The notes under the pieces: model-generated
Told to the model about the DNA's origin: nothing
The model's database searches: none
Seen by the model: the letters and a program-made list of their open reading frames with translations, nothing else
Source: Hyphomonas sp.
GTDB taxonomy: Bacteria > Pseudomonadota > Alphaproteobacteria > Caulobacterales > Hyphomonadaceae
NCBI GenBank assembly: GCA_016124495.1
Contig: WGNP01000021.1
Coordinates: 1 to 64,000, forward strand
Direction of reading: 5' to 3'
DNA: 64,000 nucleotides
Shown here: piece after piece, positions 36,433 through 45,272 of the stretch
How positions within the stretch are numbered: the first letter of the stretch is position 1
Layout: each line of letters opens with the position of its first letter
Made by a program: the position numbers and the translations under genes

Positions 36433-37322
36433 AGCCCGCCATATTCTTTGTTACGCCGGGCGCGGAGCACCTGGCGCCGGCGTTCAGGGCCGCAGGCCTC
36501 GCGCAGGGTACTTGTGAGTTTCGAAAATTCCCTGACCGGGAATCCTGTGTTCGGATGCTGGATGATGTCGCCGGGCGCCGCGTGGTATTCGTCAGTGCAC
36601 TGAACGATCCTGATCAACGCCTGATGAGCGTCCTGCTCGCGGCCGGCGCAGCGCGCGCCCACGGCGCTCGTGAAGTCGGCCTGGCGATTGGCTATCTGCC
36701 CTACATGCGCCAGGACATCGCCTTCCAGCAGGGCGAGCCGGTGAGTGCCGTCCACTTTGCAAGAATCCTCAGCCAGTTCGCCGACTGGATCGTGACCATG
36801 GACCCTCATCTTCACAGGTTCGGTTCTCTGGGCGAAGTGTTCGGACATGTACCCGCGCGGCGGGTAACTGCTGTCCCCGCGATTTCGGACTGGATAATCT
36901 CGGCATTCACCCGGCCGCTGATTATCGGGCCGGACTCTGAAAGCGGCCAGTGGGTGAATGCGATCGCCGAGCGCACCGGGGCGCCGGCGCTCGTCCTGGA
37001 GAAGACGCGCACCGGCGACCGGTCCGTCCGGATCAACCTGCCAGAGGTCGGGCCCTACGGTGACCACCAGCCGGTCATTGTCGACGACATCGTCTCGACA
37101 GGTACCACGATGGCGAAGCTGGTTTCCGGCCTCCGGACCAAGGGGTTCAGGCCTCCGGTCTGCTGCTGCGTGCATGCGCTGTTTGTCGAAGGCGCGCAGC
37201 AGAAGCTGCTGGAGGCGGGCGCCGTGCAGATTGCCAGCTGCGATACGGTCTCTCACCCATCGAACAGGATCGGCATCGGCAAGCTGCTCGCCGAAGCGGT
37301 GCAGGCCAGCCTCGGGCGCTAG
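36429..37322 (+). CDS. Ribose-phosphate pyrophosphokinase family protein
   Basis: PRPP synthetase makes PRPP and AMP from ribose-5-phosphate and ATP, and the reaction is reversible. The 297-residue protein has the PRPP loop VIVDDIVSTGTTM (217-228), YLPYMRQD (89-96, canonical PYARQDR) and DPHLH (125-129). The flexible loop reads EKTRTGDRSV, closer to archaeal-type than to the classical regulated class I enzymes. It starts with GTG overlapping the TGA of the AMP-phosphorylase gene and closes the plus-strand operon. It is probably not the housekeeping copy, so a reverse or ribose-bisphosphate reaction is possible (inference). Confidence 0.88.
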   Translation: MKPAIFFVTPGAEHLAPAFRAAGLAQGTCEFRKFPDRESCVRMLDDVAGRRVVFVSALNDPDQRLMSVLLAAGAARAHGAREVGLAIGYLPYMRQDIAFQQGEPVSAVHFARILSQFADWIVTMDPHLHRFGSLGEVFGHVPARRVTAVPAISDWIISAFTRPLIIGPDSESGQWVNAIAERTGAPALVLEKTRTGDRSVRINLPEVGPYGDHQPVIVDDIVSTGTTMAKLVSGLRTKGFRPPVCCCVHALFVEGAQQKLLEAGAVQIASCDTVSHPSNRIGIGKLLAEAVQASLGR

Positions 37323-37372
37323 GGTACGATGCGCCAGGACATCAAAGCCGCGTTGCTGGGATTACGGCAGGC

Positions 37373-38557
37373 TCAGACAAGGGCTAGGCAATCTCGTGCA
37401 ATCTCGCTTTCTTCATCTGCGGGCAGGACAAAGACGCTGACAGGTGAGCCAGCCGGGGAGAGCAGGCGGCTGCCATTCGCGTTCGCATCCGGGTCGATCC
37501 GGATGCCGGCCCAAGCAAGCCCGGCCGAGATCCCGGACCGCACACGCCGGGAATTTTCTCCGACACCGCCGGTGAAGATAAGGGCATCAAGGCCCCCGAG
37601 CGCGGCGATAAGCGAGCCACATTCCCGAACGATCCGGTAGACGAAGAGCGCGATCGCTTCTTCAGCTTCCGGCGCGCCGGAAGCTTCCAGAGCGCGAAGG
37701 TCACCCGATATACCGGATACGCCCAGGAGGCCGGATTGCTTGCGCAGCATGTGCGAGACCTGCGCTGCGCTCATGTGCCGGTCATCCATCAGGTAGAGAA
37801 GCAGGCCGGGATCTATATCACCGCAGCGGGTGGCCATCGGGATACCGCTGAGGGCCGAAAACCCCATGCTGGTCGCAATGCTCCGGCCATCGAGGATCGC
37901 GCACAGGCTTGATCCGCTGCCAAGGTGCAGCGCGAGTGTGCGCTTGTGCCGGTGGGCCGGCAAAAGCTCCGGCAGATGGCGCGCAATGTGGGCATAGGAC
38001 AAGCCGTGATATCCATAGCGCAGAATCCCGCTGTCGGTGAGCGCGCGGGGCAGGGCATAGATCTGGGCGATCCGGGGCTGGGTGCGATGAAAGGCCGTAT
38101 CAAAGGACAGGGTTTGCGACAGGTGCGGACGCGCGGCGCTCACGGCACGTATGGCAGCAAGATTGTAAGGCTGGTGATCGGGCGCCAGGGCGCACAGCGA
38201 ATCGAGTTCTGCAAGGAGTTCAGGCGTCGCGGCCCGGCTCGAGTGATTGTGCCGGCCGCCCTGGACAACCCGGTGTCCGAGGGCCGTGAGCGGCTGGCCC
38301 AGAGCTTCCTCAATGGCGATGATCAATCGCGGGGCGAGGGCGGATAATCGAAGATCCGAGACGTCGGCGCCAGACAGGAAAGCGCTCGCCAGGTTGCTGT
38401 TTCCGGCAACAGCCGAAAGCCTGGCCGCCTCCGGCAGGCCGGCAATTTCAGCGCGCAGCAGGCGTGGCCCGAGCCCGCCGGAATGTGCTGCCGCATACGC
38501 GGCCATCTTGATGCTCGAAGAGCCCACATTGAGGGTCGCAACAATGCGCTCTGTCAT
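37373..38557 (-). CDS. ackA: Acetate kinase
   Basis: AckA transfers phosphate from acetyl phosphate to ADP, making ATP and acetate. The 394-residue protein carries LNVGSSSIKM at the N-terminus, GHRVVQGG, SFDTAFHRT, YGYHGLSYAHIA, LHLGSGSS, TSMGFSALSGIPMATRCGDIDPGL and IFTGGVGEN, all diagnostic of the acetokinase family. It shares an ATGA with the phosphate acyltransferase upstream and converges on the PRPP-synthetase gene. In this setting it would be the ATP-yielding last step after the phosphoketolase. Confidence 0.95.
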   Translation of the reverse strand: MTERIVATLNVGSSSIKMAAYAAAHSGGLGPRLLRAEIAGLPEAARLSAVAGNSNLASAFLSGADVSDLRLSALAPRLIIAIEEALGQPLTALGHRVVQGGRHNHSSRAATPELLAELDSLCALAPDHQPYNLAAIRAVSAARPHLSQTLSFDTAFHRTQPRIAQIYALPRALTDSGILRYGYHGLSYAHIARHLPELLPAHRHKRTLALHLGSGSSLCAILDGRSIATSMGFSALSGIPMATRCGDIDPGLLLYLMDDRHMSAAQVSHMLRKQSGLLGVSGISGDLRALEASGAPEAEEAIALFVYRIVRECGSLIAALGGLDALIFTGGVGENSRRVRSGISAGLAWAGIRIDPDANANGSRLLSPAGSPVSVFVLPADEESEIARDCLALV

Positions 38558-39486
38558 GCAGGCCTGTCCTGCCAGGCGAGATAGGCCGCCGCCAGCGCTG
38601 CTGAGGCTGCCCGCTCTGCCGGGCTGTCTGCACGGCTGGTCAGGACAATCGGCACCCTGGCACCGAGGATGATACCTGCAGCTTCAGCGCCGGCGAGATA
38701 GTCGAGCTGTTTGGCCAGCATGTTGCCAGCCTCGATCCCGGGAACGATGAGGATATCTGCAGCGCCTGCAACGGGTGACTTCAAGCCTTTGGCAAGGGCT
38801 GCCTCCGGCGAGATCGCGAGATCGAAGGCGAGCGGCCCGTCAAGGATACCGCCGCGGATCTGGCCGCGGTCGGCCATCTTGCAAAGCGCCGCTGCATCTA
38901 TGGTCGAGGCGATCGCCGGATCGACAAGCTCGGTTGCCGACAAGATGGCGGTAAGCGGCGTCTCGATACCCAGCGCACTGGCAAGGTCGATCGCGTTCTG
39001 CGTGATCCAGCGTTTCGTCAGTAAGTCCGGCGCAATGTTGAGAGCGCCGTCAGATATAAGGATCCATTTAGGCCAGGCGGGCGTCTCCAGCACGAACACA
39101 TGGCTCATTCGCCGCTGGGTACGCAGGCCGCCTTCCCGCCGGACGCAGGCTGCCATCAACTCGCTGGTTGCGATATGGCCCTTCATCAGGATCGACACGT
39201 CGCCGCCCGCTGCCAGCCGGACCGCTTCATCAGCCGCCGCATGGCTGTGCGGCGCCTCGACAAATTCCAGTCCCGAGACATCGAGCGCGGCGGCGTCGGC
39301 CGCAGCCAGGATCTTGTCCCGGTGGCCAACTAGGACGGGATCGATGAGGCCAAGCTTCTGGGCCTCGAGTGCGCCGGACAGGGAGAGGGCATCGACCGGA
39401 TGGACAACAGCGCACCTGTGCGCGGGTCGCCCGACGCGTTCCAGCAAGCTGGCGAACGGATCGCGCGCGGTCTCTGCTTTAATCAT
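38554..39486 (-). CDS. Phosphate acetyl/butyryl-transferase (short PTA/PTB form)
   Basis: This 310-residue enzyme belongs to the PTA_PTB fold, interconverting an acyl phosphate and acyl-CoA. Motifs include GGDVSILMKGHIATSELM, SDGALNIAPDLLTKRWITQN and ILIVPGIEAGNMLAKQLDYL. It lacks the long N-terminal domain of E. coli Pta. Coupled to ackA (ATGA), it could join acetyl phosphate to acetyl-CoA. GAGGG directly abuts the ATG, so the exact start may differ. It is 116 nt downstream of the TerB-like gene on the same strand. Confidence 0.9.
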   Translation of the reverse strand: MIKAETARDPFASLLERVGRPAHRCAVVHPVDALSLSGALEAQKLGLIDPVLVGHRDKILAAADAAALDVSGLEFVEAPHSHAAADEAVRLAAGGDVSILMKGHIATSELMAACVRREGGLRTQRRMSHVFVLETPAWPKWILISDGALNIAPDLLTKRWITQNAIDLASALGIETPLTAILSATELVDPAIASTIDAAALCKMADRGQIRGGILDGPLAFDLAISPEAALAKGLKSPVAGAADILIVPGIEAGNMLAKQLDYLAGAEAAGIILGARVPIVLTSRADSPAERAASAALAAAYLAWQDRPA

Positions 39487-39602
39487 CCCTCTGGTCCTCG
39501 CTCTGAGCCATCTGGCAGGAATGCGGTCCTTCTACCCCGCGCGGATCTTCTGAATCGAGGACGCTCTGGCCAGGATCATGACCTCGGTCCGCTCGGCGCC
39601 AG

Positions 39603-40106
39603 TCAGTACCTGTTCTTGATCGACAGGATCCGGGTCGCCTGGCGGGCATCATCTTCGCTGACGGCCAGATGCTCAAGCAGGCTTTCCAGAAAATCTGCCT
39701 CGGCCGCAACCATCGCGCCATCGGCCAGGCAGATGTCGAGGCAGTGCACGAACACCGACAGGTGCATATCATGCGGGAGTGCGCGGGAGGCTTCGCTCAG
39801 CCAGTCGGGCCTGTCTGTACGGCGCTTCACGACAGTGCGGTTCAGGGCGGCCAGTTCATTCGGATCGAGGTTGCGCAGAATGCGTGATCGGTGCGACAGA
39901 GCCCTGAGTTCTTCAGTCTCCTGTTGCGCCATCTTCCCATCTGCCAGGGCAGCCGACAGGACGAGACAGAAGAACGCTTCCGGTATCGACCAGTCGCTCT
40001 GATTGTTCGGAAACTCGGAGACGAGTTCCTTCAGGCTGAAGGGGTGTTTTTTTTCGGTTATGACGGGCGCGAACAGTTCGCCGGTCCCTTCGATCAGCTC
40101 GCTCAT
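39603..40106 (-). CDS. TerB-like domain protein
   Basis: This 167-residue helical protein has two TerB-type repeats: CLVLSAALADGKMAQQETEELRAL near residue 50 and VHCLDICLADGAMVAAEADFLESL near residue 125. ADGxxxxxE motifs of this kind bind divalent metal in TerB proteins of tellurite-resistance and phage-defence type systems. No ter genes are nearby. Start 40106 has GAGGAA 9 nt upstream. It ends a three-gene operon with the coiled-coil and TPR proteins. The role is unknown. Confidence 0.75.
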   Translation of the reverse strand: MSELIEGTGELFAPVITEKKHPFSLKELVSEFPNNQSDWSIPEAFFCLVLSAALADGKMAQQETEELRALSHRSRILRNLDPNELAALNRTVVKRRTDRPDWLSEASRALPHDMHLSVFVHCLDICLADGAMVAAEADFLESLLEHLAVSEDDARQATRILSIKNRY

Positions 40107-40135
40107 GAGCGTGGTTCCTCTGTGTCGGTTTGCGT

Positions 40136-40702
40136 TCAATCGGGGCGGGGGGATGTCGGGGCGGGCGGCCAGGCGGCGATGGCGGCCTTCATCTGCTGGA
40201 GCTTGTCGCGCCGGGCTGTCAGCGCCGAGATGGTCGTATCGAGCCATTCGACGTCAGGCGGAATTTCAGCCAGCTTCTTGGGGGCCCCAACGCGGGTCGG
40301 CTCGGCAAGCAGCTGCGCGATTTCGAACTCCAGCAGGTCGGATTGCTGCTGCAGGGTTACGATACTCTGAAAGGGTGCGTAGGCGTCAAGCTGCGCCTTT
40401 TGCGCATCGATCTTCTGCATCTGGGTAACGGACTGGGAGTCTTTTTCCGCAAGCTGCCTGGTCAGCCGGGCGACTTCGACTTCAGCCTTTTCGATTGCGG
40501 CCGCAGCGTTCTGCTTGACCATCGCCATGCCGATGCCGCCGGCCGCGACCATACCCACGAGGAAGACTACAGCCACCAGCAACCTGGCGCGGCCTGTCTT
40601 CGCCTGCCTAACCTCCTGCGAGAGCGTCTGTATGTCTTCGCGCGTCGGGACGGGCTGGAAGACGAGTTCTTCAGAATGATCGGGTTCTCTGGTGGGCGTC
40701 AT
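40136..40702 (-). CDS. Single-TM coiled-coil protein, unknown function
   Basis: A 188-residue protein: a soluble N-terminal 38 residues, one TM segment (about 39-62, LLVAVVFLVGMVAAGG), a heptad-rich coiled coil (about 68-125) and a charged C-terminal helix ending in a Pro-rich tail. With this topology the coil would lie in the periplasm. GGAGA lies 8 nt before the ATG. It sits between the TPR lipoprotein and the TerB-like gene with short gaps (80 and 29 nt). I recognise no family. Confidence 0.72.
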   Translation of the reverse strand: MTPTREPDHSEELVFQPVPTREDIQTLSQEVRQAKTGRARLLVAVVFLVGMVAAGGIGMAMVKQNAAAAIEKAEVEVARLTRQLAEKDSQSVTQMQKIDAQKAQLDAYAPFQSIVTLQQQSDLLEFEIAQLLAEPTRVGAPKKLAEIPPDVEWLDTTISALTARRDKLQQMKAAIAAWPPAPTSPRPD

Positions 40703-40782
40703 GGTTCAGGTCTCCAGAACAGGAAGGTGCAGCCCCTTGAGGCGGTCGCCCGGGTCAGCCCGGCGAGGTAATGTTGATTTGA

Positions 40783-42831
40783 TCAAGATGCGGAGCATTT
40801 GAGAACTCCGTAGTGTCCGTAGAACGTTTCCAGGTCTTTCCAGGTCTGCGATCCGGATTCAACGGAGGCATCCCGGCGGCAACGCTCTACCACCAGTTTG
40901 CCCTGAGACAGGACGGCGGCGAGATCGATCACGCCGCCGAGGTCGTCAAACCGAGGGCTGGCGTTGGCTTCGGGGCGCGCTTTCAGGGCTGCCTCACCTG
41001 ACTGGAAGGCATCCTGCGCGAGCCTGAGGACGCTGCGCCAGTAGTCCTGGGACGCCATGTCATAGGCAGACACGTCGATAAGCTGCGCCTGCTTCAGGAA
41101 ATACATGCCCCTCAGGAGATGCTTTTCTGCCGTATCGCCAGCAGGGCAGCGCTGCAGGCTGGCGCCTGATTTCACGTCCGGCCCACTGGCAAGGATATGA
41201 GACAGGCAGGCCTGGCGCACGTACTTTGCCGAAAAGCTGTTCGCTTGCGCCGCGTCATCGGCATGAGCGCGGGCCCGCGCCTGCCAGCCGGTCCGCCGGA
41301 GCACTGTCTCGGCGACACTCAGCATGTAGTGCGCCTCAGCGGTCTGCGCAGCCGTGAGCGTTCCGGCGACTGGCGACAGCGCGTCAATCACGCCTGGAAA
41401 ATCGGATCTGCCGAACTGCAGCCGGCCGATCTCGTAGCGCACCAATGCAGTTTGGAGCCCGGAAGCAGACGCTTTCTGAAGTACAGAGAGGGCTTCCTCC
41501 GCCTTGCCGGTACGTTCCAGGAGCCGTGCAAGGGACAAGGTGGCTGATTCATGGCCAGCGCTTTGCCCGGAAGCCAGCGCAGTACGATAGACCGCTTCGG
41601 CCTCCTCGCTGCGGCCCGCCTGCTCGTAGGCTTCGCCGAGGATCATCTGGCGATCATATGTCGGCGACAGCGAAGTAGACTTCACAAGCACGCGGATGGC
41701 GGCATCGATCAGGCGTTCCTGCTCCAATTGATCAACGGGGCGCCTGACGCGGGCAAGGCTCATGTAGCTGATGCCGAGCTGTTCCAGGTCTTCGGCGTGC
41801 GCGTCATCCGGCGTTGCAGCACTGATCTTCTGGGCGGCATCAAACGCGTCTATGGCCGCGCCGAAATGCTCTCCGGCCTTCCCCGGCTCAAGGCCGGCGA
41901 GCGCAAGATAGACGGCGCCCAGACCGCGATAGGCGGGAAGACTGACGGATGCCGAGCGCAAGGCATCCCGGTAACTCGACACAGCGGACACGCCGAGGGC
42001 AGCTGATTGGGATGGCGGCGCGTTGGCTGCGGCCGAGGCCGCCATGGACCCGCGAAGCTGCTCACCGCGGTTGTATGCGATCTTCGCCAGCGTGCTGGTA
42101 GCACTCGCCGCAAGTGACGGGCACGACCGTATGATCTGGCGCAGATCGGTTACGGCCGCGTATTCGTGCTCTGTGCCTCGCAACTGGCTGATCTGCGCGT
42201 TAAGATCGAGGCCCTGACAGGCGAACACCGCAATCGGGTCATCCGGGCGGGCAGCCAGCGCGGCGAGGTCCTGTGTCGCTAGCGCGCCGCTAGCTGCGCC
42301 AAGACATTGATCCGGTTCAGCGCAGGCCGGGCTGCCTGACACTGCAGTGCCGGCCAGGGCGCGCGCCTGTGCAAGTCTGCGGCGCAGGATGAAACGCTCA
42401 TCAACCTCCTCAATCGAGGAGGCGTTGTCCCTGCGGACGAGGGCATCTTCCTGGTTTACGAACGACTTCTCAACGAGCTTCAGGGCAAACTGGTAGCAAG
42501 CGCTGGTCGTCTCGCAGGCAAGCGATGTCATGCCTCGTTCGCCGAGAAGATTGTAGCCGGAGGCGGCGTTGAAATAGGCGGTTGCCCGCTCCACGCCGCT
42601 CAGGTCGGGATTTGCGGCCGCTTCCGGGCCTGAACAGACAATCGCCATACGCTCCGCGTACGGATCGGTCGCGAGGACATTTCGGCTGAAACAGTCTTTC
42701 GGACTTTTCCAGGCTGGAACCCCTGCATCCAGCGCGGCGGGCGCCGTCGCGCATCCTGAGGCAGCGGCCAAAAGGGTGAAGGCGGCAGCCATCCGCACGT
42801 TGATGCAGGACTGTTTCAAATCCAGAAACAT
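40783..42831 (-). CDS. TPR-repeat lipoprotein
   Basis: This 682-residue protein starts with a lipoprotein signal (lipobox LAAASGC, Cys27) and continues as helical repeats. The clearest TPRs are at about 390-460 (YDRQMILGEAYEQAGRSEEA, SATLSLARLLERTGKAEEALSVL). It contains many Cys pairs for a secreted protein (for example SLACETTSACYQF, PACAEPDQCLG), suggesting disulphides. GGAAGA precedes the ATG. It heads the operon with the coiled-coil and TerB-like proteins, so a periplasmic-to-cytoplasmic assembly is conceivable. Confidence 0.82.
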   Translation of the reverse strand: MFLDLKQSCINVRMAAAFTLLAAASGCATAPAALDAGVPAWKSPKDCFSRNVLATDPYAERMAIVCSGPEAAANPDLSGVERATAYFNAASGYNLLGERGMTSLACETTSACYQFALKLVEKSFVNQEDALVRRDNASSIEEVDERFILRRRLAQARALAGTAVSGSPACAEPDQCLGAASGALATQDLAALAARPDDPIAVFACQGLDLNAQISQLRGTEHEYAAVTDLRQIIRSCPSLAASATSTLAKIAYNRGEQLRGSMAASAAANAPPSQSAALGVSAVSSYRDALRSASVSLPAYRGLGAVYLALAGLEPGKAGEHFGAAIDAFDAAQKISAATPDDAHAEDLEQLGISYMSLARVRRPVDQLEQERLIDAAIRVLVKSTSLSPTYDRQMILGEAYEQAGRSEEAEAVYRTALASGQSAGHESATLSLARLLERTGKAEEALSVLQKASASGLQTALVRYEIGRLQFGRSDFPGVIDALSPVAGTLTAAQTAEAHYMLSVAETVLRRTGWQARARAHADDAAQANSFSAKYVRQACLSHILASGPDVKSGASLQRCPAGDTAEKHLLRGMYFLKQAQLIDVSAYDMASQDYWRSVLRLAQDAFQSGEAALKARPEANASPRFDDLGGVIDLAAVLSQGKLVVERCRRDASVESGSQTWKDLETFYGHYGVLKCSAS

Positions 42832-43359
42832 GTGGTCTTCCGTTTCAGGTTACAGGATACGACGCAAAACTGGTGGCAGTTGCGTGGATCGCCTATCCGC
42901 AAGTCTACCTAGTCCGGCGTGGGCAGTTGTTCCGGCGCGGCTGGTTCGCAAGGCGGATCTACCGGCTGCACTGTCTATTTCGCAATGGCAGGCCAGGCAG
43001 CCTTTCAGGCAGGTTTCCTGTCTTTCCAAACAGGCTGCCATTGGATTCGGGATTGCCTGCCCGAAAAGGACTGCCTCATGACGGGGGAGCCTCAGTTGGC
43101 CGGTGTCCCCGGGCCCGTTGGCGGGGTCCAAGCCGGGACGCTATCGACCGAAGCCGGCAGCTGAACCCCACCGGCATAAGTCAAGATACGTATGGCGTGC
43201 GCCGGGCCTTACGCTGACCTTTGCCTTCAAGCCTTAATTGCATCGCGAACGTTCCGTGGGCGGGTGGCTGCCAGTTGCGCGGGATCTGACGCTGGAAGTG
43301 GGCTGACAAACACAACGCGAACGACAGGTTTCTTAGTTAGTTGAAAGGGAAGAGTTGAG
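42832..43359. other. Divergent intergenic region with long inverted repeat
   Basis: This 528-nt region lies between the TPR lipoprotein and the second universal stress gene. GGCAGCCT (42996-43003) and AGGCTGCC (43032-43039) form a perfect 8-nt inverted repeat with inner CAGG/CCTG pairs, so a hairpin RNA is possible. ORFs here lack ribosome sites. Confidence 0.5.
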
Positions 43360-44196
43360 ATGTCCTACCGCCGTATTCATTTTTTCATCAGCGCGCATGG
43401 ATCGCCGACATCGCTCGCGGCGATCGATTTCGCCTGCGGGTTTGCGCATGGCGTCGGCGCTGCGCTTGACGTGACCCTGCCGCAAGTCGACGTTAAGGCG
43501 CCGCAAAACCTGATTGCTGGTAAGATGATGGCCGGTATCGCCAGGGATATCGAAGATACGATCTCGGCAAAGCGCACCGAGCTTAATGAATACCTGAAAC
43601 AGAAATGCGAAGCGTCAGGCGTAGGTCTCAGCATATCGTCAGTGACGATTGATTGGCCGGGCGGTGCACACTCACTGGCGACCTTCGGGCGAACGAGCGA
43701 TCTTTGCCTGATTGGCCTGACGCGAAGCCCGGTTGCCGACATTGCCGAAGTTGAGCCATGGCTGTTTTCAACCGGCCGGCCTTGCCTGCTTTATCCCGAC
43801 ACAAGGACCGAGGCCTTTTCAATGGATACGGTGGCGATCGCCTGGGACATGAGCCGATCAGCTGCACGTGCGGTTGGAGATGCCCTGCCCTTGCTGAAGG
43901 GCGCGAAGTCGGTCCATGTGCTCGTCGGGCGGGGGGAAAAAGCTATCGAATCCAGTCGACCGGCAGCATCCCTGGTCAACTACCTTTCCGCCCACGGCAT
44001 AAGCGCGGCGGTCGACGAGTTTGACGCTTCAGGACAAAAGATCGGCGACGCGCTTCTGGGACGTGCCGCCCGCCACAGGGCGGACATGCTTGTCATGGGC
44101 GCCTTTGGTCATTCGCGATTGCGCGAGTTTGTGCTCGGGGGCGCCACGCGGCGTATCCTCGATGCTTCATCCATACCGCTCCTTATGTCGCACTGA
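43360..44196 (+). CDS. Universal stress protein, tandem-domain
   Basis: A 278-residue double UspA protein, similar in size and layout to the one at 27345. Its second half carries RADMLVMGAFGHSRLREFVLG followed by GGATRRILDASSIPLLMSH, the ATP-binding signature; the first half is degenerate. AGGGAAG stands about 7 nt before the ATG. The two Usp genes bracket the metabolic operons, which suggests one stress-controlled regulon (inference). Acetate-kinase and phosphoketolase genes often sit near Usp genes in low-oxygen islands of proteobacteria. Confidence 0.9.
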   Translation: MSYRRIHFFISAHGSPTSLAAIDFACGFAHGVGAALDVTLPQVDVKAPQNLIAGKMMAGIARDIEDTISAKRTELNEYLKQKCEASGVGLSISSVTIDWPGGAHSLATFGRTSDLCLIGLTRSPVADIAEVEPWLFSTGRPCLLYPDTRTEAFSMDTVAIAWDMSRSAARAVGDALPLLKGAKSVHVLVGRGEKAIESSRPAASLVNYLSAHGISAAVDEFDASGQKIGDALLGRAARHRADMLVMGAFGHSRLREFVLGGATRRILDASSIPLLMSH

Positions 44197-44294
44197 TCAG
44201 GTTCTGCTGAACGATTCCCCGGTATCACAGTGCGCCGAGGCGCTTGAAGTTAGGTGTCTCCGCCGGGGCTTTTGAGACAGGGTGAGGTGACGCG

Positions 44295-45041
44295 ATGTGC
44301 TTTTCGGAAACTGCAAGTTTCGCCGTAGCTACTGCGTGTGCGTTCGCCGGTGCCCTTGCGGTGTTCAAGAGCCCTTCGCTGAACCATCTGCCGCTGGCTG
44401 CCGTCCCTCTGGTTTTCGCCGTCCAGCAGGCAAGTGAAGGGCTTGTCTGGCGGACCCTGGACCAGGTCGTCGGCCTTCCCGCCCCGGGCTGGCCAGCCAC
44501 ACTTTTTGTCTTCATCGCAACGGTGGTCTGGCCGGTGTTCGTGCCGTTGTCGGTCCTGCTTGCGCAGGAGGATGGACCTCGCAAGAGGATTATCGCGGCG
44601 CTGACTGCGACCGGGTGCCTCGTAAGCCTCGTATTCGTTGTGCGGCTGGTGAACGCAGATGTAACGGCCAGCGTTGCGGGTGCATCTATTCAGTACACGT
44701 CTCAAATCAAGCCGGGCGTTTCCCTGCCGCTTTGGCTGCTGTCGGAAGCGCAGGGCGGGGCGGACTGGATCCTCGTCCCCTATGCCGTGGCGACCATTGG
44801 CGCGCTCGCCTGTTCGGCGCTACCCGCCCTTCGCTTGTTTGCGGGCCTGGTGGCCGCCGTACTGGTCGTTCTTTTGGCTGCTGACCAGGACACGCTCGTG
44901 TCTGTCTGGTGCTTTTTCGCGGCATCGGGCAGCCTTCTCCTGATCCCGGCAATCCTGTCAGCAAGTTCCGGGTTCCGGAAAGAGCCAGCCGAATCAGCGC
45001 CCGGCTCCAGGCGCTTGCCCGCCGACAGCCGTGGACCTTAG
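44295..45041 (+). CDS. DUF6629-like integral membrane protein
   Basis: A 248-residue hydrophobic protein with about seven TM segments. The N-terminus MCFSETASFAVATA matches the MCFSxTASF signature of the DUF6629 group. The charged C-terminal tail (FRKEPAESAPGSRR) should be cytoplasmic or periplasmic. The function of the family is unknown. It follows the Usp gene by about 100 nt on the same strand and may belong to the same transcription unit. No transport or enzyme motif is apparent. Confidence 0.72.
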   Translation: MCFSETASFAVATACAFAGALAVFKSPSLNHLPLAAVPLVFAVQQASEGLVWRTLDQVVGLPAPGWPATLFVFIATVVWPVFVPLSVLLAQEDGPRKRIIAALTATGCLVSLVFVVRLVNADVTASVAGASIQYTSQIKPGVSLPLWLLSEAQGGADWILVPYAVATIGALACSALPALRLFAGLVAAVLVVLLAADQDTLVSVWCFFAASGSLLLIPAILSASSGFRKEPAESAPGSRRLPADSRGP

Positions 45042-45272
45042 GTCCTCCGAAGTCCGGCCGGCACAATGGGTTGCTGCCGGGAAGCCAGGGATAAGTCGTT
45101 CCGGCCGGCTCGGCAGTCTGGGGTCGGTGCCGGGAACCTGCGTGCAGGAAACGTTAAAACGGTTCCGGGCCGTCAGCCCAGTGTTGAAGGTGTAAAGCGG
45201 ACGCTGCTTTCTGCGCGGACCTTTCCACGCGAGCGCGAGCCCTGGCAATCACACTCAGGCCTGCCGCCGGGA

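Noticed and set aside
40770..40790. TTGATTTGATCAAG looks like an FNR/FixK box
   Set aside because: The spacer is 3 nt rather than 4, and it lies between co-directional genes rather than at a promoter.
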